A stretch of DNA of 64,000 nucleotides from Moraxellaceae bacterium (GTDB lineage Bacteria > Pseudomonadota > Gammaproteobacteria > Pseudomonadales > Moraxellaceae). A program made the translations under genes and the position numbers. The notes beneath the pieces were generated by a model. It searched no databases, was not told where the DNA came from, and saw only the letters and a list, made by a program, of their open reading frames with translations. Location: positions 620,001 through 684,000 of the forward strand of contig JAUXVU010000023.1 of assembly GCA_030680295.1 (NCBI GenBank), given 5' to 3'. This document shows positions 35,306-44,290 of this stretch, piece by piece. Numbering within the stretch: position 1 is the first letter of the stretch; each line of letters starts with the position of its first letter.

Positions 35306-36108
35306 CAAATCGCCGCCAACTACCGCCAACCAATGGCCCGATGAACCAAGGTGTCAGCGCCAACACAGGCGAAGTCACACACTTTGGTTATCAAACCGTC
35401 GATAAGGCAGCCAAAGAAGGCAAAGTGGCGGAAGTGTTTCACTCGGTAGCAGCCAAATACGACATCATGAACGACCTGATGTCATTTGGCATTCATCGCT
35501 TATGGAAACGTTTTACCGTGGAAATGTCTGGCGTGCGCCCCGGTCAGCAAGTGTTAGACATTGCCGGTGGTACCGGTGATTTAGCGCGCGCCTTTGTGCG
35601 TGAAGTCGGTATTAATGGTCGTGTGGTCTTAGCCGATATCAATGCTTCCATGCTGAATGTTGGGCGCGACAAATTACTGGATGTGGGTGTTGCCAGTCGT
35701 ATTGAGTTTGTTCAAGCCAATGCTGAATGCCTACCTTTTGCACCAGGCAGCTTTGACCTAATCACCATTGCCTTTGGCCTGCGTAATGTCACCGATAAAG
35801 ACGCCGCCATTCGCTCCATGTATCAATGCCTTAAGCCAGGTGGTCGCTTGTTGGTGCTGGAATTCAGCAAACCCGTGATCGATCCTTTGGCAAAAATCTA
35901 TGACGCTTACTCTTTTAGCCTGCTGCCCATGATGGGCAAGTTAGTGGCCAATGACCCGGATAGTTATCGTTACTTAGCGGAGTCCATTCGCATGCATCCG
36001 GATCAAGAAACGCTGAAAGGCATGATGGAGCAGGCGGGATTTGAACGCTGTGACTATCACAACCTAACGGGTGGCATTGTCGCCTTGCATCGCGGCTTTA
36101 AGTTTTGA
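35302..36108 (+). CDS. ubiE: Ubiquinone/menaquinone C-methyltransferase
   Basis: A 268-residue SAM-dependent methyltransferase of ubiquinone (and, where present, menaquinone) synthesis. [15 protein letters not shown] is the SAM-binding motif [21 protein letters not shown] and [15 protein letters not shown] are further family blocks. The protein has about 20 extra polar residues at the N terminus compared with E. coli UbiE. The conserved core begins at [18 protein letters not shown]. It heads a ubiE-ubiJ-ubiB cluster. Confidence 0.96.
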   Translation: MTNRRQLPPTNGPMNQGVSANTGEVTHFGYQTVDKAAKEGKVAEVFHSVAAKYDIMNDLMSFGIHRLWKRFTVEMSGVRPGQQVLDIAGGTGDLARAFVREVGINGRVVLADINASMLNVGRDKLLDVGVASRIEFVQANAECLPFAPGSFDLITIAFGLRNVTDKDAAIRSMYQCLKPGGRLLVLEFSKPVIDPLAKIYDAYSFSLLPMMGKLVANDPDSYRYLAESIRMHPDQETLKGMMEQAGFERCDYHNLTGGIVALHRGFKF

Positions 36109-36122
36109 CGCGGAGACCTGCC

Positions 36123-36767
36123 ATGCCCTCGCTGCCTTATGTGCTTGCTTTACGCGCGGCCGAATCGGTCATTAACCAAGCCCTACGTTATGACCCGGCC
36201 ACCCGCCAACGCTTGCGGGAACTCGATGGCAAAGCCATCTTTATCGAAACACTGTCGCCTGCCATGGCCGTTATGGTGCGTATTGATCAGCAGCGTATTC
36301 GTTTATTACCAGAATCTGATCAACGCCCGCATGCCACTATCGAAGCGCCTAGTTATGCCTTGCTCAAATTAGCCATCTCCGAACAGCCGCAGTTAATTGG
36401 CAGTGCCCTGCGTGTTCATGGTCAAGTACAGTTAATCGAACAACTGCATGGCATCGCACGTCAGCTTGATATTGACTGGGAAGAGCCACTGTCACTGCTG
36501 CTCGGTGATAGCGCAGGTCATCAACTGGGGCAAAGTGTGCGCGGCTTATTAAGCTTTGCCCGCAAAACGGCACGCACCTTTGTGATGAACAGCACCGAGT
36601 ACCTGCAAGAGGAACAAGAGCTGTTGCCGGTACGTTGGGAAATCGAAGAATTCATGGATGAAACACAAGACCTGCGTGCTGACACAGAACGACTGGAAGC
36701 TAGACTACAGCGTCTGCAGCAACGCTTACAACGTCTACACGCCAACCGCTCGGAACCCTCAGCATGA
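36123..36767 (+). CDS. ubiJ: Ubiquinone biosynthesis accessory factor UbiJ (SCP2 domain)
   Basis: A 214-residue protein with an SCP2-like lipid-binding domain in the first two thirds (GKAIFIETLSPAMAVMVRID, with ATIEAPSYALLKLA) and a coiled-coil tail (LRADTERLEARLQRLQQRLQ). UbiJ helps the hydroxylases and methyltransferases of aerobic ubiquinone synthesis by holding lipid intermediates. The ATG at 36123 with GGAG just upstream is preferred over an in-frame TTG overlapping ubiE. The position between ubiE and ubiB is the family's usual one. Confidence 0.9.
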   Translation: MPSLPYVLALRAAESVINQALRYDPATRQRLRELDGKAIFIETLSPAMAVMVRIDQQRIRLLPESDQRPHATIEAPSYALLKLAISEQPQLIGSALRVHGQVQLIEQLHGIARQLDIDWEEPLSLLLGDSAGHQLGQSVRGLLSFARKTARTFVMNSTEYLQEEQELLPVRWEIEEFMDETQDLRADTERLEARLQRLQQRLQRLHANRSEPSA

Positions 36768-38401
36768 TTAAGCATTTACCGCGACTGCTGCAAATATGGA
36801 CAGTGCTGGCTCGTTATCGTTTAGACACCTTATTGCCGCCACCGCCAACCGCCTTGGCCAAGTTAATGCTGAGCCTTTATCGCCTGCACCCGGCGTGGAT
36901 TTTTGCCGGCCAGCGCGCGCAGCGTGACGACCGTGTGCGCTTAGCATTTGAAGAATTAGGTCCGCTGTTTATTAAGTTAGGCCAGTTATTAGGCACACGC
37001 CGTGACTTGCTTGAGCCCGCTATTCTTGATGAGCTACTAAAGCTTCAAGAAAACGTGCCGCCGTTCCCAACCGCTCAGGCTAAGGCCATCATCGAGCGTG
37101 AACTGGGCCAGCCAATAAGCAGTTATTTTTCCCGCTTTGACGACGAGCCGTTAGCCGCCGCCTCCATTGCACAAATTCATACTGCAGCACTGCTGGATGG
37201 TCGTGAAGTTATTCTGAAAGTACTGCGTCCGGGTGTTGCAAATCGCATCCGTACCGATATGGCGCTGCTACATGATTTAGCTATTTTAATTGAGCAGCGT
37301 TTTGAGTTACGCGTTATTCCACTAAAGCGCATTGTGTCGGATTACGAACGCACCCTGCTGGATGAAACGGACCTTGCTCGCGAAGCCGACAATACCCGTC
37401 AACTGCGCCTAAACTTTACAAACTCACCGCTGTTTTATGTGCCGGAAGTGCATGAGGCTAATAACAGCCGTGAGTTAATGATTGCCGAGCGTATTGACGG
37501 TGTGCCCATTAACGACCACGCCACCTTTGCTCGCCTTGGCATAGATCGCCAACGCTTGGCAGAAAAAGGGCTGACTATTTTCTTCACCCAAGTTTTTCGT
37601 GACAACTTTTTCCACGCCGACATGCATCCTGGCAATGTCTATGTGGAAACAGGCAATCCGGCCGACCCGCGTTTTATTGGTCTGGATTGCGCCATTATTG
37701 GCTCACTGCCAAGTCACGACCAGCTCACCATTGCGCAAATTGCCTTAAGTCTCATTCAGCGCGACTTTACCCAACTGGTGCGCATTGCTGCGCAAGCCGG
37801 CTGGATTCCCGCGCAGGCACCGCTTGAGCGAATCACACAAGAAGTGCGCCGCCTCGTTGAGCCCGTGTTATCAAAACCGATTGACCAAGTTCAGTTAGCA
37901 CCTATCTTGGCCGGCCTGTTAGACATGGCACGTGAGCATGAGCTACTGATTCCACCGCAATTTGTGCTGCTGTTAAAAACGCTGATTCATGTCGAAGGTT
38001 TGGGACGTGAGCTCTACCCCGCCTTAGACATTTGGAGCCTAGCTAAACCGCTACTGAAACAATGGCTGGAAGACCGCATTGGCCCACGTGCATTAATGCG
38101 CCGCATCAAGGAAGACACCCCGATTTATTTAGCGGGCATGCCTGATTTGCCCCAGCTCGCCTTTGATGCGCTTACCCAAATGCGTCAACACGGCCATTGG
38201 CAAAGTCGACAACTACAAGCGCTAGCTCAGCTACAAGACACGCTGCTGCGCCAACGTCGTCATGATGTGGTCGCCATTAGTCTTGTAGTGATGGGGTCCG
38301 CCACGGCACTCGCTGGCCACCTGAGCAGCCATAGTATTTTGTTAGTCAGCGGCGCCATCGTTGCCAGTATTTCCTTAATTTCGCGTATGCTAAGCCGATG
38401 A
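36764..38401 (+). CDS. ubiB: Ubiquinone biosynthesis kinase-like protein UbiB
   Basis: A 545-residue ABC1-family ATPase needed for ubiquinone synthesis. It has [13 protein letters not shown] (KxGQ), [11 protein letters not shown] (Ala-rich loop), HADMHPGNV, and [10 protein letters not shown] at the metal site, the Cys form seen in true UbiB. Two membrane segments end the protein ([33 protein letters not shown]). It overlaps ubiJ and hisI by 4 bases each. A more distant paralogue lies at 11746-13413. Confidence 0.94.
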   Translation: MIKHLPRLLQIWTVLARYRLDTLLPPPPTALAKLMLSLYRLHPAWIFAGQRAQRDDRVRLAFEELGPLFIKLGQLLGTRRDLLEPAILDELLKLQENVPPFPTAQAKAIIERELGQPISSYFSRFDDEPLAAASIAQIHTAALLDGREVILKVLRPGVANRIRTDMALLHDLAILIEQRFELRVIPLKRIVSDYERTLLDETDLAREADNTRQLRLNFTNSPLFYVPEVHEANNSRELMIAERIDGVPINDHATFARLGIDRQRLAEKGLTIFFTQVFRDNFFHADMHPGNVYVETGNPADPRFIGLDCAIIGSLPSHDQLTIAQIALSLIQRDFTQLVRIAAQAGWIPAQAPLERITQEVRRLVEPVLSKPIDQVQLAPILAGLLDMAREHELLIPPQFVLLLKTLIHVEGLGRELYPALDIWSLAKPLLKQWLEDRIGPRALMRRIKEDTPIYLAGMPDLPQLAFDALTQMRQHGHWQSRQLQALAQLQDTLLRQRRHDVVAISLVVMGSATALAGHLSSHSILLVSGAIVASISLISRMLSR

Positions 38402-38796
38402 ATACTGTCTCTACATCATGGTTAGACGAAGTGCGCTGGAACGACCAGGGCCTAGTCACGGCTGTTGCGCAAGACTGGCAAACCGGGCGTGTCCTTATGG
38501 TGGCTTGGATGAACCGCGAAGCGCTCGCCTTAACCGTACAAGAACAGCGTGGCATATACTGGTCACGCTCACGTAACCGTCTATGGCGTAAAGGTGAAGA
38601 GTCTGGCCATGTTCAACTATTAAAAGAATTACGACTGGACTGTGACGGCGATGTGGTCATTTTAATGATCGATCAAATCGGCGGCATGGCTTGCCACACT
38701 GGTCGCGAATCCTGTTTTTATCGTCGTTTTGAGCAAGGTGAATGGAAGATTGTTGACCCAGTGCAAAAAGACCCTAATGAGATTTACACATCATGA
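38398..38796 (+). CDS. hisI: Phosphoribosyl-AMP cyclohydrolase
   Basis: A 132-residue enzyme of the third step of histidine synthesis. [16 protein letters not shown], with its Asp ligands for magnesium, and [12 protein letters not shown], with Cys ligands for zinc, are the family signatures. In enterics this activity is fused to HisE; here, as in Pseudomonas, they are separate genes that overlap by 4 bases. The other his genes are not in the window. Confidence 0.96.
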   Translation: MNTVSTSWLDEVRWNDQGLVTAVAQDWQTGRVLMVAWMNREALALTVQEQRGIYWSRSRNRLWRKGEESGHVQLLKELRLDCDGDVVILMIDQIGGMACHTGRESCFYRRFEQGEWKIVDPVQKDPNEIYTS

Positions 38797-39128
38797 GTGA
38801 TATTTTGCAGCAGCTAGCCGCCACTCTCGCCGAGCGCAAATTAGCCGCGCCCGACAGCTCATATGTTGCCAGCCTGCACCATAAGGGTTTGAATAAAATC
38901 TTGGAGAAAGTGGGCGAAGAATGTGTAGAAACCATCTTGGCCGCAAAAGACGCCCAACAGTCGGGCAATGCAGAAGATGTAATTTATGAAACCGCTGACC
39001 TGTGGTTTCACACATTGGTCATGTTAAGCGAGCTTAATCTGCACCCTGATGCTGTACTTGCCGAATTAGCACGACGCATGGGCCTGTCTGGTCATGCTGA
39101 AAAGGCATCACGGCCCTCAACGAACTAA
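38793..39128 (+). CDS. hisE: Phosphoribosyl-ATP pyrophosphatase
   Basis: A 111-residue all-helical enzyme of the second step of histidine synthesis. [20 protein letters not shown] and [12 protein letters not shown] carry the Glu and Asp residues that bind magnesium, with [17 protein letters not shown] completing the MazG-like core. It acts just before HisI in the pathway although it follows it in gene order. tatA begins 24 bases further on. Confidence 0.95.
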   Translation: MSDILQQLAATLAERKLAAPDSSYVASLHHKGLNKILEKVGEECVETILAAKDAQQSGNAEDVIYETADLWFHTLVMLSELNLHPDAVLAELARRMGLSGHAEKASRPSTN

Positions 39129-39152
39129 ACGTTTTTTATCTGGAGTCAGCTC

Positions 39153-39389
39153 ATGCTATCTGGTATCTCGCTTCCACAAATCCTGATTATTGCCCTAATC
39201 ATTATTTTGCTTTTTGGCACCTCCAAACTGAAGAACTTAGGCAAAGACTTAGGCGGAGCCATTAAAGGCTTTAAACAGTCCATGAAGGAAGAAGACAATG
39301 CGCCTGCCGAGAAACCGCAGAACTTAACGCATGAAAAACGTATGGAAACACCAGAAGAAAAATCCAAGTCCAATACTCACCAGGACTAA
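39153..39389 (+). CDS. tatA: Twin-arginine translocase subunit TatA
   Basis: A 78-residue protein with one N-terminal membrane segment ([20 protein letters not shown]). An amphipathic helix ([19 protein letters not shown]) and a charged tail follow. The FGTSKL hinge and short length mark TatA, which multimerises to let folded proteins cross the inner membrane. It is first of a tatABC run in the Pseudomonas-like position after hisE. Confidence 0.95.
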   Translation: MLSGISLPQILIIALIIILLFGTSKLKNLGKDLGGAIKGFKQSMKEEDNAPAEKPQNLTHEKRMETPEEKSKSNTHQD

Positions 39390-39395
39390 TCCACC

Positions 39396-39659
39396 ATGTT
39401 TGATATTGGCCTAACCGAACTCATTGTACTGGCCATTATTGCCTTGGTAGTACTTGGCCCTGAAAAGCTACCGCATGCCGCTCGTATGGCCGGTGCTTGG
39501 ATGGGGCGAATTCGGCGCATGATCATTAACGTGCAGGCCGATATTGAAAGCGAAGTCGCCGCGCAGGAAATGCGTGAACGTATTCGCAAAGAAATGGAAA
39601 AAGTCACCTCACTTGAAACGACTCAAATACGTGACGACGAGCCACCCAAGCCGACATGA
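39396..39659 (+). CDS. tatB: Twin-arginine translocase subunit TatB (short form)
   Basis: An 87-residue TatB. The start MFDIGLTELIVLAIIALVVL with its Glu in the membrane helix, and GPEKLPHAARMAGAWMGRIR, are the family pattern that distinguishes TatB from TatA. With TatC it forms the receptor for twin-arginine signal peptides. The C-terminal tail is about half the length of that in E. coli, yet the essential helix and amphipathic part are intact. It overlaps tatC by 4 bases. Confidence 0.94.
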   Translation: MFDIGLTELIVLAIIALVVLGPEKLPHAARMAGAWMGRIRRMIINVQADIESEVAAQEMRERIRKEMEKVTSLETTQIRDDEPPKPT

Positions 39660-40411
39660 CGCGCAATCTGAAGCCTGAAAATCATCAAGATATGCCGCTA
39701 ATTGGCCATTTGGTCGAATTGCGTGGCCGACTTATTCGCATCTTGGTAGTGCTCTTAGTGATTTTTTTATCGCTACTGTATTTTGCTAACGACCTTTATG
39801 CGGGTTTGTCAGCACCACTACGCGCATTGTTGCCAGAAGGCAGCACCATGATCGCTACCGATGTCACTTCACCTTTACTAGCACCTTTTAAACTCACTTT
39901 TTATGTCGCGGTATTTATTGCCATCCCCTATATTTTGCATCAATTCTGGGGGTTTATTGCGCCAGCGCTTTACAAGCATGAAAGACGAATTGCGATTCCG
40001 TTAGTCGCTTCTAGTATTTTCTTATTTTACTTAGGCGTGGCCTTTGCCTACTTTGTTACGCTACCAGCGGTATTAGGCTTTTTCACCACGATTGGGCCCA
40101 CCGACGTGGCAATCATGACAGACATAAACTTGTATCTGAGTTTTGCACTAAAACTCTTTGTGGTGTTTGGCATCACCTTTGAAATCCCTATTGCGATTAT
40201 CATTTTGGTTGCCGCCGGATTGACCACACCCGCCTCGCTGGCTGAAAAACGGCGCTATATTGTGGTCGGCTGCTTTTCTTTAGCCATGTTTTTCACTCCA
40301 CCCGATGTCTTATCTATGGTCATGTTGGGCGTCCCCATGGTTCTGCTTTTTGAGCTAGGGCTATTTAGCTCTCGCTTCTTTCATAGACAACCACCAACTG
40401 ATACAGAGTAA
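39656..40411 (+). CDS. tatC: Twin-arginine translocase subunit TatC
   Basis: A 251-residue inner-membrane protein with six membrane segments. MPLIGHLVELRGRLIRILVV is the conserved N-terminal region that contacts the twin-arginine signal, followed by the FWGFIAPALYKHER loop and PPDVLSMVML near the end. It is the core receptor of the Tat system. A glycine-rich lipoprotein follows after about 100 bases. Confidence 0.96.
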   Translation: MTRNLKPENHQDMPLIGHLVELRGRLIRILVVLLVIFLSLLYFANDLYAGLSAPLRALLPEGSTMIATDVTSPLLAPFKLTFYVAVFIAIPYILHQFWGFIAPALYKHERRIAIPLVASSIFLFYLGVAFAYFVTLPAVLGFFTTIGPTDVAIMTDINLYLSFALKLFVVFGITFEIPIAIIILVAAGLTTPASLAEKRRYIVVGCFSLAMFFTPPDVLSMVMLGVPMVLLFELGLFSSRFFHRQPPTDTE

Positions 40412-40434
40412 GCATTCGTTTTTTATTGTATAGA

Positions 40435-40467
40435 TTTTGTATTTTTGGCTTCCAAAAGCATACAAAA
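40435..40467. promoter_or_regulatory. AT-rich palindrome between tatC and a lipoprotein gene
   Basis: TTTTGTAT at 40435-40442 pairs with ATACAAAA at 40460-40467, and inside it TTTTGG (40443-40448) pairs with CCAAAA (40452-40457), leaving a 3-base loop and a 2-base bulge. It could be a weak terminator for tatABC or an operator for the lipoprotein gene. The lack of a following T-run argues against a standard terminator. Confidence 0.35.
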
Positions 40468-40514
40468 AGACTAACCTGCACTCACAAAAGCTTCGCCCAT
40501 CCCCTGAGGTCATT

Positions 40515-41588
40515 ATGCAAATAAAAATCCTAGCCTTGGCTGCCGTTGTGGCACTTGCCGGTTGCTCAAACAACGAAGACGACATTAATTTGGGCTCACC
40601 TACCCCAAACAATCCTGCTCCTGAAACGCAGGAGCCAGACGGTGAAGGCGAAGAAGAGGAGCCAGAAACTGGGGGTGAAACACCTCCACCAGTTGCTTCT
40701 ACCTGTTCTGGCCTAGAAGGCCCATTAGATGTTGTCCAATGCACTCTTAGCGAACAGCTTTTTGGGGCCTTAATTGGTGGTGCTTCTGCAGTACCAGAGC
40801 AACTCCCACTAGCTCAACTACTTACCTGTGTTGACAATACCGTATCAACACGTGCTCTCGACTTAATCGACGCACTTGCTGCCAGTGCAGACCCATCTAG
40901 CTTAACCGACCCAGCCAATGCGCCATTAGTTGCTGCTGTGACTGATTTGTTAGGCTCCGTTGGCGGCTTATTGCTTTCTGCTGCTGGCCAAAACGGTGGC
41001 AGCTGTCAGCTAGACTTAGCAGGTGGTGGTCTTCCTGGCGGTGGCGCTGGCATTCCTGGTGCTGACGGCATTCCGGGCTTAGATCAACTAATGGCCTTAC
41101 TTGGTGGTGCTGGCGGTGGTGATACACCATTAGATCCATCCCAGTTAGCTGCAATTTCTGACGGTCTACAATTACTTTCCGAGCAGTTACGCAATGCCTC
41201 AGGCCCCGCCGAAGCCGCACCACTGGTTCCTGAAGTACTTGAACTGGTTGCTGACTTAATTGATGACCTTGGACAAGTTTTGAGCGACCCAACAGCAGCA
41301 CCGGACAGCCTGCAATTCTTGGCCACTAACCTTGCTGCCAACTTGCAAGCCATTCCTGCTTCATTGTTAGGTCTGGGTGGCGCGCCAAGCTTACCCGGTG
41401 GTGGCGGTAGCGATGGCAACCCACTGGCTGGCATCCCCGTGCTAGGCGACATTATTGGAACCATCCTTGCTGCTGGTGGCGGTTTGGGCGGCGCACCAAG
41501 TGAAGGCGACAACAATCCCTTAGCTGGCACTCCACTGGCTCCGCTTGGCGCTTTGTTAGCACCGCTTTTTGCACTGTCACCATTTTAA
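40515..41588 (+). CDS. Glycine-rich lipoprotein of unknown function, paralogue 1
   Basis: A 357-residue predicted lipoprotein, MQIKILALAAVVALAGCSNN, with lipobox LAGC (Cys17) and Ser after the Cys, which favours the outer membrane. An acidic Pro-rich stalk follows (residues about 25-60), then helical, Leu- and Ala-rich segments (LAAISDGLQLLSEQLRNASG, LVPEVLELVADLIDDLGQVL) alternate with Gly-rich linkers such as LPGGGAGIPGADGIPGLD. The end is hydrophobic. A longer relative is encoded at 58338. A few Gly-x-y triplets give it a collagen-like look, but they are too short for a triple helix. TGAGG precedes the ATG at 40515. Confidence 0.7.
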   Translation: MQIKILALAAVVALAGCSNNEDDINLGSPTPNNPAPETQEPDGEGEEEEPETGGETPPPVASTCSGLEGPLDVVQCTLSEQLFGALIGGASAVPEQLPLAQLLTCVDNTVSTRALDLIDALAASADPSSLTDPANAPLVAAVTDLLGSVGGLLLSAAGQNGGSCQLDLAGGGLPGGGAGIPGADGIPGLDQLMALLGGAGGGDTPLDPSQLAAISDGLQLLSEQLRNASGPAEAAPLVPEVLELVADLIDDLGQVLSDPTAAPDSLQFLATNLAANLQAIPASLLGLGGAPSLPGGGGSDGNPLAGIPVLGDIIGTILAAGGGLGGAPSEGDNNPLAGTPLAPLGALLAPLFALSPF

Positions 41589-41603
41589 TTAAATAGTGCA
41601 TCC

Positions 41604-41634
41604 AAAAAAGCCGACCTAATCCGTCGGCTTTTTT
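41604..41634 (+). terminator. Rho-independent terminator after the Gly-rich lipoprotein gene
   Basis: AAAAAAGCCGAC at 41604-41615 pairs with GTCGGCTTTTTT at 41623-41634 around a 7-base loop. The A and T flanks let it act in both directions, but only the upstream gene is read into it. Confidence 0.92.
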
Positions 41635-41723
41635 ATGTCTTGACGTTATTAGCCGATCGGGATTGTGACCTCAGCGTGATCAACTCTCGCTCGGCCTCCT
41701 GTGAATGGTGTAAAGTCCATGTT

Positions 41724-42878
41724 ATGAACTCTGCACGCATTAAATCCCAACTGGCCCAGCTTATAGCCCTGCCTAGCATTACTTGTACCGACCAGAAGCA
41801 AGACATGAGTAATGTCGCCGTGGTCGAGCTCATTGCACTGTGGGCACAAGATCTCGGTTTTCGCTGTGAAATCATGCCCGTGGCCAAGGGTAAAGTGAAC
41901 TTAATTGCAACTTTAGGCGAAGGCAGCAATGGCCTTGTACTGTCTGGCCATACCGACACCGTACCTTACGACGCCAGTAAATGGCAGACTGACCCGTTTA
42001 CGCTGACAGAGCGCGATGGCCGCTGGTATGGCCTAGGCACAACAGACATGAAAGGTTTTTTTCCACTGGCGTTAGCTGCTGCTGAAGTTGCAGTCACCGC
42101 CATTCGTAATGGCCATCGTCTAAAAGCGCCACTGATTATTTTGGCCACATGTGATGAAGAGACCAGCATGGCAGGCGCACGTGCTTTACTTGATGCTGGC
42201 AGGCCTAAAGCACGCTTTGCTGTCATCGGCGAACCCACTAGCCTAAGGCCCTTGCGCATGCAAAAAGGCGTGATGATGGAACGTATTGTCATTGAAGGCC
42301 GCAGTGGTCACTCCAGCGACCCTAGCCTTGGTCATAACGCGCTCGACGCCATGCATGATGTCATCAGCGAGCTGAAACAATATCGTCAATCGCTGGCTCA
42401 AAAGTGGCATAACCCCTTATTCACCGTACCTACACCAACCCTAAATCTGGGCTGCATACACGGCGGCGACAACCCCAACCGAATTTGCGCTCAATGCGAA
42501 TTACAATTTGACCTACGCCCATTGCCAGGCATGGATATGGCAGAACTCCGTCAAGCGATTCGCCAGCGCATTCACCCTTTGTCCGAACGCCACCAAGTCA
42601 GCATTGTGCAATCACCCTTGTTTGATGGTGTGCCACCAGTTGAGACCGCCGCTGACTCACCCATTGTGAAGCTGGTTGAAAGCCTAACAAATCAGCAGGC
42701 AGGTGCTGCTGCCTTTGGCACAGAAGCGCCGTATTTAAAGCAGCTGGGCATGGATACCATCATCTTTGGGCCTGGTGATATCAACACCGCTCACCAGCCA
42801 GATGAGTACTTGAGCGTGGCGAATATCGCGCCAGCCATCAGAACTTTAGAAACATTGATACAACGCTTTTGCCTGTAA
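41724..42878 (+). CDS. argE: Acetylornithine deacetylase
   Basis: A 384-residue M20-family metallopeptidase releasing acetate from N-acetylornithine to give ornithine. Metal-binding residues lie in VLSGHTDTVPYD, LGTTDMKGFFPLA and CDEETSMAGA, with the late His in FGPGDINTAHQPDE. Length is that of E. coli ArgE when the ATG at 41724 (MNSARIKSQL) is used; the frame is open about 28 codons further upstream. argA follows at 50 bases, so the first and fifth arginine steps are together. Confidence 0.92.
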   Translation: MNSARIKSQLAQLIALPSITCTDQKQDMSNVAVVELIALWAQDLGFRCEIMPVAKGKVNLIATLGEGSNGLVLSGHTDTVPYDASKWQTDPFTLTERDGRWYGLGTTDMKGFFPLALAAAEVAVTAIRNGHRLKAPLIILATCDEETSMAGARALLDAGRPKARFAVIGEPTSLRPLRMQKGVMMERIVIEGRSGHSSDPSLGHNALDAMHDVISELKQYRQSLAQKWHNPLFTVPTPTLNLGCIHGGDNPNRICAQCELQFDLRPLPGMDMAELRQAIRQRIHPLSERHQVSIVQSPLFDGVPPVETAADSPIVKLVESLTNQQAGAAAFGTEAPYLKQLGMDTIIFGPGDINTAHQPDEYLSVANIAPAIRTLETLIQRFCL

Positions 42879-42928
42879 GGCCGCAAGCCCTATACAATCA
42901 GTTTTTTAGACCATAGCAGGGCAGCATC

Positions 42929-44278
42929 TTGAGCAGCCAGAATCCATTCCAAGACACCATGTCGGACCAGTACGTTCATTGGTTCCGCAACTCAGCACCC
43001 TATATTAATGCCCATCGCGGTAAGACATTTGTTTTACTGTTCGGTGGCGAAGCCGTTAACCACGAAAATTTTCGTAATATCGTGCATGACATCGCCTTGT
43101 TGCACTCGCTTGGCATCAAGCTAGTGTTAGTGCATGGCGCGCGGCCACAGATTGATGAAAACTTAGTGGAGTATGGCCTAGAAACGCCCTATCACAATGG
43201 CCTTCGAGTCACTACACGTGCAGCTCTGCGCTGCGTCATGGATGCCGTGGGTGCCATTCGTTTAGAAATTGAAGCACTACTGTCGATGGGGCTATCAAAC
43301 TCGCCCATGTTCGGCGCCAAAATCGACGCGGTATCCGGCAACTTTATTACTGCCAAACCGTATGGTGTGCGTGACGGCGTTGACTTCTGTTTGACTGGCG
43401 AAGTGCGCGCGGTAGACACCGAAGTTATTAATAAAAACTTAGCCAGTCATCACATCGTAATTCTCGGTCCAACCGGCTACTCCACTACCGGTGAGGTTTT
43501 CAATCTGTTGGCAGAAGATGTGGCCGTGTCAGTTGCAACCGCACTGCAAGCCGACAAACTTATTTGCTTAGGCGAACGTGAAGGCATTGTTGGTGATGAC
43601 GATGAGCGTTTATTGCGTGAAATGATTCCGAATGAAGTTGATCAGTTCTTGCGTAACAAAACCTTAGATACCGAACTGTTGCGACATATGAATGCCGCAC
43701 GTGATGCCTGCCGTGAAGGCGTTAAACGCATCCATATTATTTCGTACGCGCGTGACGGTGCTTTGCTGCAGGAGTTATTCACCCGTGACGGCTCCGGGAC
43801 ACTGATCACACATGATCCCTACGAAGAAATTCGTACTGCCGAAATTGAAGATGTTGGTGGCATTATTGATTTGATCGAACCATTGGAAGAGGAAGGTATT
43901 TTGGTACGCCGTGAACGCGAAAAACTTGAGAATGAAATTTCTCATTTCGCAGTCGTTGAGCGTGACGGAATGATCATCGGTTGTGCCGCACTCTATCCAC
44001 TACCCGTTATTAAAGGCGAAGATCCCGCCGGTGAAATTGCCTGCGTGGCAATACACCCGAACTACCGCAAAAGTGACCGTGGTGGCGAGTTGATGACCTT
44101 CTTAGAAAAACGCGCCATCAGTAAAGGTCTGCGCAAATTATTTGTACTGACAACTCGCACCGGGCTTTGGTTCCAAGAACATGGCTTTGTGCCAGCATCA
44201 GTCGATGAGCTGCCTAAGTCACGACAATCACTTTATAACTTCCAGCGTAACTCACTGGTATTTAGCAAACCGCTTTAA
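42929..44278 (+). CDS. argA: N-acetylglutamate synthase (classical ArgA)
   Basis: A 449-residue enzyme of the first arginine step, acetylating glutamate. The N-terminal amino-acid-kinase-like domain (LGIKLVLVHGARPQIDENL) senses arginine and the C-terminal GNAT domain (CVAIHPNYRKSDRGGELMTF) carries catalysis. Two starts are possible. The TTG at 42929 has a weak AGGG upstream; the ATG at 42959 (MSDQYVHWFRNSAPYIN) aligns better with known ArgA N termini but lacks a ribosome site. I give the longer form and treat the start as unsettled. Confidence 0.93.
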   Translation: MSSQNPFQDTMSDQYVHWFRNSAPYINAHRGKTFVLLFGGEAVNHENFRNIVHDIALLHSLGIKLVLVHGARPQIDENLVEYGLETPYHNGLRVTTRAALRCVMDAVGAIRLEIEALLSMGLSNSPMFGAKIDAVSGNFITAKPYGVRDGVDFCLTGEVRAVDTEVINKNLASHHIVILGPTGYSTTGEVFNLLAEDVAVSVATALQADKLICLGEREGIVGDDDERLLREMIPNEVDQFLRNKTLDTELLRHMNAARDACREGVKRIHIISYARDGALLQELFTRDGSGTLITHDPYEEIRTAEIEDVGGIIDLIEPLEEEGILVRREREKLENEISHFAVVERDGMIIGCAALYPLPVIKGEDPAGEIACVAIHPNYRKSDRGGELMTFLEKRAISKGLRKLFVLTTRTGLWFQEHGFVPASVDELPKSRQSLYNFQRNSLVFSKPL

Positions 44279-44290
44279 GGACACTGTTTC

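Noticed and set aside
36105-36122. TTG start for ubiJ overlapping ubiE
   Set aside because: The ATG at 36123 has a good GGAG upstream and begins the family N terminus.
41084-41530. Minus-strand open frame of 148 codons opposite the first Gly-rich lipoprotein
   Set aside because: Same compositional effect; Pro-Ser-rich, no domain features.
40515-41588. True collagen-like triple helix
   Set aside because: Gly-x-y triplets are few and broken; the Gly-rich parts look like linkers between helices.
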